Shown here in pieces: positions 1 to 6,803 of a stretch of 18,206 nucleotides of DNA. Origin of the DNA: Desulfobacteraceae bacterium UBA5852. GTDB taxonomy: Bacteria > Desulfobacterota > Desulfobacteria > Desulfobacterales > UBA5852. Location: NCBI GenBank assembly GCA_002432195.1, contig DJGG01000186.1, forward strand, positions 25,537 through 43,742, written 5' to 3'. The position numbers and the translations under genes were made by a program. A model generated the notes under the pieces. The model was not told the DNA's origin. It ran no database searches and saw nothing but the letters and a program-made list of their open reading frames with translations. How positions within the stretch are numbered: the stretch's first letter is position 1; the number at the start of each line of letters is the position of its first letter.

Positions 1-381
1 GAAAATACTCACAACCATTTGAGGTTGTTGGGCTTTCCCCATCGAGTCGCGCCTGGTCCTTCGCTTGTATGCCTGTTTTTCAACACCCTGTTGGGAGGTC
101 GTCCGCGGAAGGCGCATCGGAACCTTTGCCTGCGGGCGGTATCGGCCGCAGGGAACAGTATCGCGCCTTTCCGGAACAGGATCCCGTCCTCCCCCGCCCC
201 TGGAACGTCGAGACGACTTGTTGCGCTTAAATCAAGAATAGTGGTGAAGGCCCGTGTGCTCCGCCACACACGGAATGCATTGGAAAGTCAATGCTTTCGA
301 AATAAGTAGGCTAAAACGGTCCCCTTTTCAATACCGTAATCATGCATGGATAATACGTAGAATTCTTGCGCAGTAACGGCG
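1..381. other. Gene-free stretch downstream of the glnA cluster
   Basis: I see no credible gene here. Short open frames exist on both strands, but they lack ribosome binding sites, recognisable domains and protein-like composition. Small perfect inverted repeats are visible: ACAACC/GGTTGT at 11-28, CCGTGTG/CACACGG at 252-273 and GCATTG/CAATGC at 277-294. None is followed by a T-run on either strand, so I do not call them intrinsic terminators. Bases from about 300 to 360 are clearly more A/T-rich than the rest, which suits a promoter region. The gene to the left is outside the window. Confidence 0.6.
325..354 (+). promoter_or_regulatory. Weak sigma-70-like promoter pointing toward the glnA 3' hairpins
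   Basis: TTTTCA at 325-330 (4 of 6 to TTGACA) and GATAAT at 349-354 (5 of 6 to TATAAT) are separated by 18 bp in an A/T-rich patch. A transcript would start near 361 and run through the large hairpins at 382-506 into the antisense of the glnA 3' end. No protein-coding gene lies in that direction, so it could drive a small RNA. The match is modest and may be chance. Confidence 0.22.
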
Positions 382-428
382 GACGGGCCGTGGGCCCGGT
401 TCCATATGAACCGGGTCCACGGCCCGTC
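382..428. repeat. Long inverted repeat (21-bp stem, 5-base loop) downstream of glnA
   Basis: The left arm 382-402 and right arm 408-428 are reverse complements at 20 of 21 positions, with loop CATAT (403-407). The one imperfect position would be a G-U pair in plus-strand RNA but an A-C mismatch in minus-strand RNA. No T-run follows on either side, so it is not a textbook intrinsic terminator. It may still stop or protect the 3' end of the glnA message, or be part of a structured plus-strand RNA. The repeat itself is seen directly; the function is not known. Confidence 0.75.
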
Positions 429-438
429 GGTGCGAAAC

Positions 439-506
439 GTGCGCCCCCCGGCCTCCGGGGCGGGCGCACGGCGCGGGGGGATGCTCCAGGGCCTGCCGCG
501 CCGTGC
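439..506. repeat. Two overlapping GC-rich hairpins just after the glnA stop
   Basis: Stem one pairs 439-451 with 455-469 (8 bp GTGCGCCC/GGGCGCAC, then 5 bp CCCGG/CCGGG, with a two-base bulge at 460-461). Stem two is a perfect 11-bp repeat, GCACGGCGCGG at 466-476 against CCGCGCCGTGC at 496-506, with a 19-base loop. The two share bases 466-469, so in RNA they would partly compete. They begin about 20 bp past the glnA stop codon and may help end or stabilise the glnA message. No U-tract is present. Confidence 0.6.
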
Positions 507-526
507 CCGGGTAGCGCTTGGTGGGT

Positions 527-1939
527 TTAAATGTCGAAATAGAGGGCAAATTCCTGGGGGTGCGGCCGAAGTTTCACGTCGTTGATTTCGTTGGTGATTT
601 TGTAGTCGATCCAGGTATCGATCACGTCGGCGGTAAAGACGTCCCCCTTGAGCAGGAAGGCGTGGTCTTCCTTCAGGGCCATCAAGGCCTCTTCCAGGGA
701 TCCCGGTGCCGACGGCACCTTGGCCAGCTCCTCCGGCGGCAGGCCGTAGATGTCCTTGTCCAGGGGGTCGCCCGGATCCATCTTGTTGGTGATGCCGTCC
801 AGGGCCGCCATCAGGATGGCCGAGAAGGACAGATAGCCGTTGCAGGAAGGGTCGGGGGTGCGGAATTCGAACCGCTTGGCCTTGGGGGAGGCGGAGTACA
901 TGGGAATGCGGATGGCGGCCGACCGGTTGCGGCTGGAGTAGGCCAAATTGACCGGCGCCTCGAAGCCCGGCACCAGGCGCTTGTAGGAATTGGTGGTGGG
1001 GTTGGAGAAGGCGCAGATGGCGCGCGCATGTTTGAGGACACCGCCGATGGCGTAGAGGGCTTCCTGGGAAAGCCCGGCGTAACCGTCGCCGGCAAAAAGC
1101 GGCTGGCCTTCCTTCCAGATGCTGAGGTGGGTGTGCATGCCCGTGCCGTTGTCCCCGAAAAGCGGCTTGGGCATGAAGGTCACGGTGTGACCGTTGCGCG
1201 CGGCCACGTTCTTGAGAACGTATTTGAACCACATGAGTTGGTCGCCCATCTGGAGCAAGGGTTGGAAGCGCATGTCGATTTCGGCCTGACCGGCGGTGGC
1301 CACCTCATGGTGCTGGGCTTCGATGGCGATCCCCAAGTCCTCCAGGACCAGCATCATCTCGGTGCGCAAGTCCTGGAATTTGTCCATGGGAGGGACCGGG
1401 AAGTAGCCTTGCTTGAGACGCGGCTTGTAACCCAGGTTCGGCCCCTCGTCCCGCCCGGTGTTCCAGATCCCCTCGATGGAGTCGATCTCATAGAAGGCGC
1501 GATGACGGGAGCATTCGAAGCGGATGTCATCGAAAATGAAGAATTCGGCCTCGGGTCCGATATAGGCGGTATCGCCGATGCCGGTGCTCTTGAGGTAGGC
1601 TTCGGCTTTGCGGGCCACGTGGCGGGGATCCCGGGAGTAGGGCTCGCGGGTGATGGGATCGACCACGTCGCCGATCAGCACCAGGGTGGGGACTTCGAAA
1701 AAGGGGTCCATCTTGGCCGTGGTGGCATCGGGAAGCACGAGCATGTCGCTGGCATGGATCGGCTGCCAGCCGCGGATGCTCGATCCGTCGAAGCCGTAAC
1801 CGTCCTCGAAGCTGGATTCGCTGAATTCACTGATGGGTACCGAAAAGTGCTGCCAGACGCCGGGGAAATCCAGAAAGCGGATGTCCAGTACCTTGGCGCC
1901 CTTTTCGGTGGCAAATGCGACAACGTCTTTGGGTGTCAT
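527..1939 (-). CDS. glnA: Glutamine synthetase, type I (GS)
   Basis: GlnA makes glutamine from glutamate, ammonia and ATP as a cytoplasmic dodecamer. The 470-residue product matches the usual length of bacterial GSI. It has the N-terminal beta-grasp DGSSIRGW (51-58), the active-site stretch around GPEAEFFIFD (128-137), GNGMHTHLS-like residues (here DNGTGMHTHLS, 263-273) and the ATP-binding NPTTNSYKRLVPGFEAP (313-329). Tyr398 in KDIYGLPPEE is the adenylylation site and falls at the same position as the E. coli tyrosine, which fits the presence of glnE in the same cluster. The start is fixed by AGGAGG at 1944-1949, four bases upstream of ATG. It is the last gene of the minus-strand nitrogen cluster, 213 bp after the PII gene. 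That gap may carry its own promoter, but I found no convincing sigma-54 site there. Confidence 0.98.
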   Translation of the reverse strand: MTPKDVVAFATEKGAKVLDIRFLDFPGVWQHFSVPISEFSESSFEDGYGFDGSSIRGWQPIHASDMLVLPDATTAKMDPFFEVPTLVLIGDVVDPITREPYSRDPRHVARKAEAYLKSTGIGDTAYIGPEAEFFIFDDIRFECSRHRAFYEIDSIEGIWNTGRDEGPNLGYKPRLKQGYFPVPPMDKFQDLRTEMMLVLEDLGIAIEAQHHEVATAGQAEIDMRFQPLLQMGDQLMWFKYVLKNVAARNGHTVTFMPKPLFGDNGTGMHTHLSIWKEGQPLFAGDGYAGLSQEALYAIGGVLKHARAICAFSNPTTNSYKRLVPGFEAPVNLAYSSRNRSAAIRIPMYSASPKAKRFEFRTPDPSCNGYLSFSAILMAALDGITNKMDPGDPLDKDIYGLPPEELAKVPSAPGSLEEALMALKEDHAFLLKGDVFTADVIDTWIDYKITNEINDVKLRPHPQEFALYFDI

Positions 1940-1981
1940 GATTCCTCCTTGGTTGGTGCAACGGGTAGTTGGTTAAACCTG

Positions 1982-1994
1982 CCGAACAGTTCGG
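1982..1994. promoter_or_regulatory. Perfect 6-1-6 dyad in the glnA leader
   Basis: CCGAAC-A-GTTCGG is a perfect inverted repeat whose centre lies about 50 bases upstream of the glnA start codon. Its size and position suit a repressor or activator operator, or a short RNA stem in the glnA leader. The spacing does not match the Bacillus-type LexA box, which has four bases between arms. The regulator is unknown. Confidence 0.35.
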
Positions 1995-2103
1995 ATCGTC
2001 CTATCGGGCCGCCGCCACGGGCGGGCCGGTCAACACGCTGACACACCGCGGCAGGGCGGGCCGCCGCCGCCCGGAACCGGCCCCGCCGGCCGAAGCTCCC
2101 TGG

Positions 2104-2126
2104 CGCCGGCATTCCGTCTGCCGGCG
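2104..2126. repeat. 8-bp hairpin between the PII gene and glnA
   Basis: CGCCGGCA (2104-2111) and TGCCGGCG (2119-2126) form a perfect stem with a 7-base loop, about 27 bases past the PII stop codon in the direction of transcription. No T-run follows, so it is at best an atypical or leaky terminator, or an RNA-processing and stability element. Such an element could set different mRNA levels for PII and GlnA. Confidence 0.4.
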
Positions 2127-2152
2127 GGTTGGGGTTCCACGTCACGCGATCA

Positions 2153-2491
2153 CTACAGAGCGTCCAGGCCGGTTTCGCCCGTGCGCACGCGGATGGCTTC
2201 CTCCACGCTGTAAACGAAGATCTTGCCGTCGCCGAGTTTGCCGGTGTTGGCCGCCTGGCGGATTTTTTCCACCACGCGGGGGGCCTGGTCCGCGGCCACC
2301 ACGACTTCGATCTTGATCTTCGGGATGAAGTCCACCACGTATTCGGCACCGCGGTAGATCTCCTTGTGGCCCTTCTGGCGGCCGTAGCCCTTGACCTCGG
2401 TCACGGTCATGCCCTGGATGCCGATTTCGTTCAGGGCTTCCTTGACGTCATCGAGCTTGAACGGCTTGATGATGGCATCAATCTTCTTCAT
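2153..2491 (-). CDS. glnB: Nitrogen regulatory protein PII (GlnB/GlnK family)
   Basis: This is a trimeric cytoplasmic signal protein that senses 2-oxoglutarate and ATP/ADP and passes nitrogen status to GlnE, Amt and other partners. The 112-residue length is exact for the family. The N-terminus MKKIDAIIKPFKLDDV is GlnB-like. The T-loop runs about 37-55 with Tyr51 in RGAEYVVDF, the uridylylation target of GlnD, and the C-terminal signature is TGKLGDGKIFV (83-93). The start has a strong site, AAGGAG, a few bases upstream. It lies 51 bp downstream of amt on the same strand, which is the context of GlnK, so sequence points slightly to GlnB and context to GlnK. I use glnB with that caution. The 213-bp gap to glnA may decouple its expression from glnA. 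Confidence 0.96.
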   Translation of the reverse strand: MKKIDAIIKPFKLDDVKEALNEIGIQGMTVTEVKGYGRQKGHKEIYRGAEYVVDFIPKIKIEVVVAADQAPRVVEKIRQAANTGKLGDGKIFVYSVEEAIRVRTGETGLDAL

Positions 2492-2542
2492 GCTGGCTCC
2501 TTCCGTGGAAGTGGATCGCTGTGGACCGTTGGCGGTGAATGT

Positions 2543-3850
2543 TCAGGACATTTGGATGTCAAAAGCGCGTTCGCCGTGCTGGGAACCATCGAGGCCGATG
2601 ATTTCGTCGTCCCGGCTGACCCGCAGGCCTCCGGTGATGGCCCTGGTGAGCCACACGAGCGCCAGGGTGCCGATGCCCGAGTAGGCTGCCGTGGCCAGGA
2701 TGGAGATCGTCTGAATCCAGAGCTGGCCGGGGTTGCCGAAAAATAAGCCGCTGTCGTTGGCGTTGACGGCGGGGTTGGCCAGGAGGCCGGTGGCCAGGGC
2801 GCCCCAGATGCCGCACATGCCGTGAACCCCGAAAGCGTCCAGGGAATCGTCGTAGCCCAGCATCCCTTTCAGTTTGGCGACGCTGAAGAAGCCGAGGAGC
2901 CCGGCCACGAGACCGATGATCAGCGCGCCCGGCAAGGACACGAAACCCGCCGCCGGCGTGATGGCCACGAGGCCCGCCACGATGCCCGAGGCCAGGCCGA
3001 GGACGGTGGGCCGCCGGTTGACCACCCACTCGGCGCCCATCCAGGAGAGCGCCCCCACGGCAGCGGAGGTGTTGGTGACCAGAAAGGCGGAACCCGCCAG
3101 ACCATCGGCGGCCAGCTGGCTGCCGGCATTGAAACCGAACCAGCCGAACCAGAGCAGGGCCGCCCCCAGGGCGGTCAGCGCGATGCTGGAGGGAAACATG
3201 GCCTCCCGGCCATAGCCGACACGTTTGCCCAGCACCAGGGACAACACCAGGCCGGCCACCCCGGCGTTGATGTGCACCACCGTGCCGCCGGCGAAGTCCA
3301 GGGCGCCCATGGCCCCCATCCAGCCGCCTCCCCAGGCCCAGTGGGCCACGGGGGCGTAAATGCAGGTCACCCACAGGACCGTGAAGACGATCCAGGCGGA
3401 AAACTTCATGCGGTCCACGATGGAGCCCAGCACCAGGGCCACGGTGATGCCGGCGAAGGTCATCTGAAAGAGCAGGAAGACATACGTGGGGATGGTGCCG
3501 GTCAGGCTCTCCACGCCGATGCCGTTGAGCAGGAGGTAATCGAGACCCCCGACGATCCCGCCCCGGCTCGGGCCGAAGGCCAGGGAATATCCCCAGAGCA
3601 CCCAGATGACGCTGGCCAGGCAATAGGCGACGAAGGTCATGGCGACGGTATTGAGCAGATTTTTATACCGCGACATGCCACCATAGAACAATGCCAGGCC
3701 CGCCGGGGTCATCATCATCACCAGGGCCGTGGATACGATCATCCAGGCCGTGTTGCCGGTATCCAGACCCTCGGCGGCCAGCGCCGGGGAGGCGGTCAGC
3801 AGCGTCAGACCTCCAGCCCAAAAGACCCATCGTTTCATCAAGGTGCTCAT
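2543..3850 (-). CDS. amt: Ammonium transporter (Amt family)
   Basis: This inner-membrane trimeric channel for ammonium is normally blocked by unmodified PII. The 435-residue product begins with a signal peptide (KRW..., hydrophobic stretch, cleavage likely after SPALA, about residue 25) followed by about eleven membrane helices. The twin pore histidines are His193 in GGTVVHINAG and His343 in FGVHGMCGIWG. The soluble C-terminal tail (from about 404) has the gating-region sequence DDEIIGLDGSQHGERAF that contacts PII in the family. Its ATG overlaps the TGA of glnD in an ATGA, so the two are probably translationally coupled. A second ATG four codons in (3838) is possible, since AAAGG sits directly on the first ATG. 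PII follows 51 bp downstream, the reverse of the common glnK-amtB order. Confidence 0.96.
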   Translation of the reverse strand: MSTLMKRWVFWAGGLTLLTASPALAAEGLDTGNTAWMIVSTALVMMMTPAGLALFYGGMSRYKNLLNTVAMTFVAYCLASVIWVLWGYSLAFGPSRGGIVGGLDYLLLNGIGVESLTGTIPTYVFLLFQMTFAGITVALVLGSIVDRMKFSAWIVFTVLWVTCIYAPVAHWAWGGGWMGAMGALDFAGGTVVHINAGVAGLVLSLVLGKRVGYGREAMFPSSIALTALGAALLWFGWFGFNAGSQLAADGLAGSAFLVTNTSAAVGALSWMGAEWVVNRRPTVLGLASGIVAGLVAITPAAGFVSLPGALIIGLVAGLLGFFSVAKLKGMLGYDDSLDAFGVHGMCGIWGALATGLLANPAVNANDSGLFFGNPGQLWIQTISILATAAYSGIGTLALVWLTRAITGGLRVSRDDEIIGLDGSQHGERAFDIQMS

Positions 3851-6555
3851 CCTTTCGCGCTTGCTGGGGCGGCGGCATCGATCTCCGGCAGGGCCGTGCC
3901 GATGGCGTCCGTGATCATCTCCAGCTGTTCGGGGTTGTCGACCTTTTGGCCCTCGAGGTCACGAACATAGAAGACATCCACCACTTGGTCGACATGCGTG
4001 GCGATCTTGGCGACCCATATGTCCAAGTGGCAGCGGAACAAGGCATCCGTGATGTTGAAAAGCAGCCCCGGGTAGTCTGTGGCGAAGACTTCGATAATGG
4101 TGAAGAAGCTCGAAGCCCGATTGTTGATTTCGATGCGCGCAGGGCGGCCCATGGCCGGTGACCGCTGGGGGCGGAACGGCGACTTGCGCTTCCGTACGCG
4201 GGAGGCCAGATCCAGGCGGCCGGCCAAGGCCTCCTGGAGATGGCGTTCGGCCTGGCCCCATTTGTCCTCTTCGAACAGGAGGTCCGGCGGTGGGGTGACC
4301 TTGAGGAGGTCCAGGGCGACGTTGTTGCGCCAGGTGAATACCTGGGCGTCCAGAATGTCGATGTTGTTGAGGGTGAACACCCCCGCGATTTTGGAGAACA
4401 GGCCGGGGCGGTCGTGGGCGCAGATGGTCACCAGGCGGGTGTTGGAGTCGGCTTCCGGCTGGATCTCCCAGGCGAAAGGGTTGGTGCCCAGCCGGCGGTA
4501 GAGGTGCACATGGCGTTGGACCTGGGTGACGGGCACATTCAACAGGTAGCGCGGCGACATCATGCGGGCCAGGTCGTCCAGGATGGGGCGTTCCTCTGGA
4601 TCATGGCTCATGGACCTGACGGCCTCCTGCTTCAGGGCCATGAGCGCCGCGGCCTCCCGGGAAGCCAGCTCGCCCTTTTCCAGGGTATTGAGGATCTTGA
4701 AAAAAAGATCCTTGACCAGGGTGGCCGTCCAGGAATTCCAGGCCTTGGGCCCTGTGGCCTGGGAGTCGGCCATGGTAAGCAGGTAAAGCATTTCCAGGCG
4801 CCCGGCGTCGCCGATGATCCGGGCGCAGGCGATGGCGGTCTCCTCGTCGTTGATGTCCCGGCGCAGGGCGGTATTGACCAAGAGCAAGTGTTCGCGCACC
4901 AGAAAGGCGGCGGTCTCGATCTCCTCGAGACGATACCCCTTGGCCGCGAGGATCGCCGCGGTCAGCGCGGCCCCTTTGGGGGCGTGGTTGCCGCCGCTCT
5001 GGCCCTTGCCGATGTCGTGCAGCAGGGCCGCCCACAGCAACAGTTTGGGGTGTTTGAGATCATCGAACAGTCGGCGGGCGAACCCATCCGGAGGCGGATT
5101 CTCGTAGCCCATTTGTTTCAGGGCCTGCACGGTGCGCAGCGAATGGAGGTCCACCGGGTAAAGGTGATATTCGTCGTATTGGATCCGGTTCTGAATCTCC
5201 TGGAACTCGGGGATCAGGCGTGCCAGCAGCCCTGTGTGGAGCATGGTGCTCAGGGGACTGAAGGTGGGCGCGGGGGCTGTCAGGATATGTTCGAACGCTT
5301 TTACCGCCTCCGGCGAGCAGGCCAGGGCTGGACTGAAAAAGTGGCCGAACTCCTTGACGATGCGGCGGGCTTCGGAGCTCAGGGGGAGCTTAAGGCGCGC
5401 GCTTTCCTCGAAGATCTTGATCAACAGCAGGGGCTGCCGCACCACATGCCGGGAGGAAATGAAATTCAGGGCCTCCCGCACGACCTCCACGCCTTCCACC
5501 CGGGGCTGCTTGGCCCGACGCTTGGTGCGGCGAAACCGCTGCTCGTAGCCTTGTTCGAAGAGGAACATCAGGTGCAGCTGCTGGATATATTCCATGTGGC
5601 CGTGCAGGTCGCCCAAGAAGCACTCCACCGGCTCCTGGCCGTTGGCCCGGCCATACCCCATGTCGCGGGACAGTTCGATCTGCTGCTCGAAGCGCAATTG
5701 ATCGTTTTTACGGCCCGAGGCCACATGCAGGCGGTTGCGTACCTTGAAGATAAAGGTGAGCGCGGCGCTCAGCAGGTTGTATTCGTCATGGGAGAGCATT
5801 CCCAGATATTCCAGATCCCGGAGCTCCTTGAGCTGGGACCGGATGCGTGCGATCCACAGCATGGTGTGATAGTCCCGCAGACCCCCTTGGCCCTCCTTCA
5901 AATTCGGCTCCAGGAGGTGGGCCGAATCACCAAAGCGGGCATGTCGGTTTTGGTTGGTCTCCACCAGCCAATCGATGATGCGCCGGGATTTGCGTTCGAT
6001 CACCTTGTCCCGCAGCTGCTGCTGCAACGCGGAGTAGAGATTGGACATGCCCGTGACGAAACGCGCGTCCAGCAGGGGGGTGAGAATTTCGAAATCCCCG
6101 GACGCCAGGGCCAGGCACTCGCGCAGTGAGCGGGTGGCATGGCCGACCTCCAGGCCGATGTCCCAGAGGGGATAGACGATCTCCCGGATGAGCCCCTCGG
6201 CCTGCGCCGGTACCCGCTTGGCGAACAGCACCAGAAGGTCCACATCGGAGTGGACGCACTGGTCGCCGCGTCCGTAACCCCCCAGGGCGATGATGGAGAA
6301 GGGGTTTTTGGCGATCTCCATGCGCGGTCCGATCATGCTGATCTCAAAACTTCGGCGGAAGAACTCGTCGATCAGTCGTGCCTGTTGTTCCAGAAGGTCC
6401 GGGGCGCGGCCCTCCAGGAATTCCTGAATGAGGCGCGCACGGCCTTCCTTGAGCGCCATGGCAGGATTGGGTACGGTAGTCGGCATGAGCGTTCCGGGTT
6501 GTGGTCGGGTTAGGGCATCGGGTTGCGGTTTTAGATTCAGCAAGGAGTGTGCCAT
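3847..6555 (-). CDS. glnD: Bifunctional PII uridylyltransferase / uridylyl-removing enzyme
   Basis: GlnD senses glutamine and adds or removes UMP on PII Tyr51. From the ATG at 6555 the protein has 902 residues, the normal size. The nucleotidyltransferase motif is GGYGRGDQCVHSDVDLLVL (about 92-110), with Asp104 and Asp106 as metal ligands. The HD domain has His471 (in PVDLHSL) and LLHDIGKG with His513-Asp514. Two C-terminal ACT domains (about 707-780 and 817-890) contain DRPGLFSKIAGVF and DYPGLLFNITDALF, the glutamine sensors. The frame stays open to a TTG at 6582, which would add nine residues. Neither start has a good ribosome site, so the exact start is uncertain; ATGs at 6486 and 6459 are shorter options. 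The end overlaps amt by 4 bp. A 22-bp palindrome (6630-6651) lies just upstream. Confidence 0.95.
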   Translation of the reverse strand: MAHSLLNLKPQPDALTRPQPGTLMPTTVPNPAMALKEGRARLIQEFLEGRAPDLLEQQARLIDEFFRRSFEISMIGPRMEIAKNPFSIIALGGYGRGDQCVHSDVDLLVLFAKRVPAQAEGLIREIVYPLWDIGLEVGHATRSLRECLALASGDFEILTPLLDARFVTGMSNLYSALQQQLRDKVIERKSRRIIDWLVETNQNRHARFGDSAHLLEPNLKEGQGGLRDYHTMLWIARIRSQLKELRDLEYLGMLSHDEYNLLSAALTFIFKVRNRLHVASGRKNDQLRFEQQIELSRDMGYGRANGQEPVECFLGDLHGHMEYIQQLHLMFLFEQGYEQRFRRTKRRAKQPRVEGVEVVREALNFISSRHVVRQPLLLIKIFEESARLKLPLSSEARRIVKEFGHFFSPALACSPEAVKAFEHILTAPAPTFSPLSTMLHTGLLARLIPEFQEIQNRIQYDEYHLYPVDLHSLRTVQALKQMGYENPPPDGFARRLFDDLKHPKLLLWAALLHDIGKGQSGGNHAPKGAALTAAILAAKGYRLEEIETAAFLVREHLLLVNTALRRDINDEETAIACARIIGDAGRLEMLYLLTMADSQATGPKAWNSWTATLVKDLFFKILNTLEKGELASREAAALMALKQEAVRSMSHDPEERPILDDLARMMSPRYLLNVPVTQVQRHVHLYRRLGTNPFAWEIQPEADSNTRLVTICAHDRPGLFSKIAGVFTLNNIDILDAQVFTWRNNVALDLLKVTPPPDLLFEEDKWGQAERHLQEALAGRLDLASRVRKRKSPFRPQRSPAMGRPARIEINNRASSFFTIIEVFATDYPGLLFNITDALFRCHLDIWVAKIATHVDQVVDVFYVRDLEGQKVDNPEQLEMITDAIGTALPEIDAAAPASAKG

Positions 6556-6629
6556 TAATGCTTGATCCGCTTTTAAGTGCAAGTTAGGGCAGTTGCATTA
6601 TGGTGACGCAATCATAATGAATATTAGGA

Positions 6630-6651
6630 TTACATTTTTGTAAAAACGTAA
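6630..6651. promoter_or_regulatory. 22-bp near-perfect palindrome upstream of glnD
   Basis: Arms at 6630-6639 (TTACATTTTT) and 6642-6651 (AAAAACGTAA) match at 9 of 10 positions around a GT centre. The stretch is far more A/T-rich than its surroundings and lies 75-100 bases upstream of the glnD start. An all-A/T stem with no adjoining T-run is a poor terminator, so a protein-binding operator or activator site is more likely. The word TACATTTTTG inside it also occurs upstream of the glutamate synthase operon (11374-11383). Confidence 0.5.
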
Positions 6652-6706
6652 CCGTAATTAATGACAAAAGGGTATTCCGGATGGGCAAAGGCGGGTGGTT
6701 GGCGGT

Positions 6707-6721
6707 GGAGGGAATCCCTCC
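6707..6721 (-). terminator. Possible weak terminator hairpin after glnE
   Basis: GGAGGG (6707-6712) and CCCTCC (6716-6721) form a perfect 6-bp stem with loop AAT, about 85 bases past the glnE stop. No T-run follows on the minus strand, so an intrinsic terminator is not well supported. It may mark a break between glnE and the A/T-rich glnD promoter region, or just slow decay of the glnE message. Confidence 0.25.
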
Positions 6722-6803
6722 GGCCGGCGTCTTCCCCGGGGCGGCGCCCTGTTGCCGGTTCACCTCCGCGCACGGGTGGCCAGCCGATTCCGCACGGGAA
6801 CCG

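Noticed and set aside
19..309. Small open frames at the left edge on both strands
   Set aside because: No ribosome site, domain or protein-like composition; probably chance in GC-rich DNA.
518..2041. 507-residue open frame on the plus strand opposite glnA
   Set aside because: It is antisense to a clear glutamine synthetase gene, has the repetitive Gly/Val/Asp-rich look of a GC-rich shadow frame and no domain.
1940..2152. Sigma-54 promoter or NtrC box before glnA
   Set aside because: Searched for GG-N10-GC spacing with TGGC and TTGC, and for GCAC/GGTGC dyads; no convincing match found.
4240..6129. 629-residue plus-strand frame opposite glnD
   Set aside because: Antisense shadow of a well-defined gene in GC-rich DNA; no ribosome site or recognisable motif.
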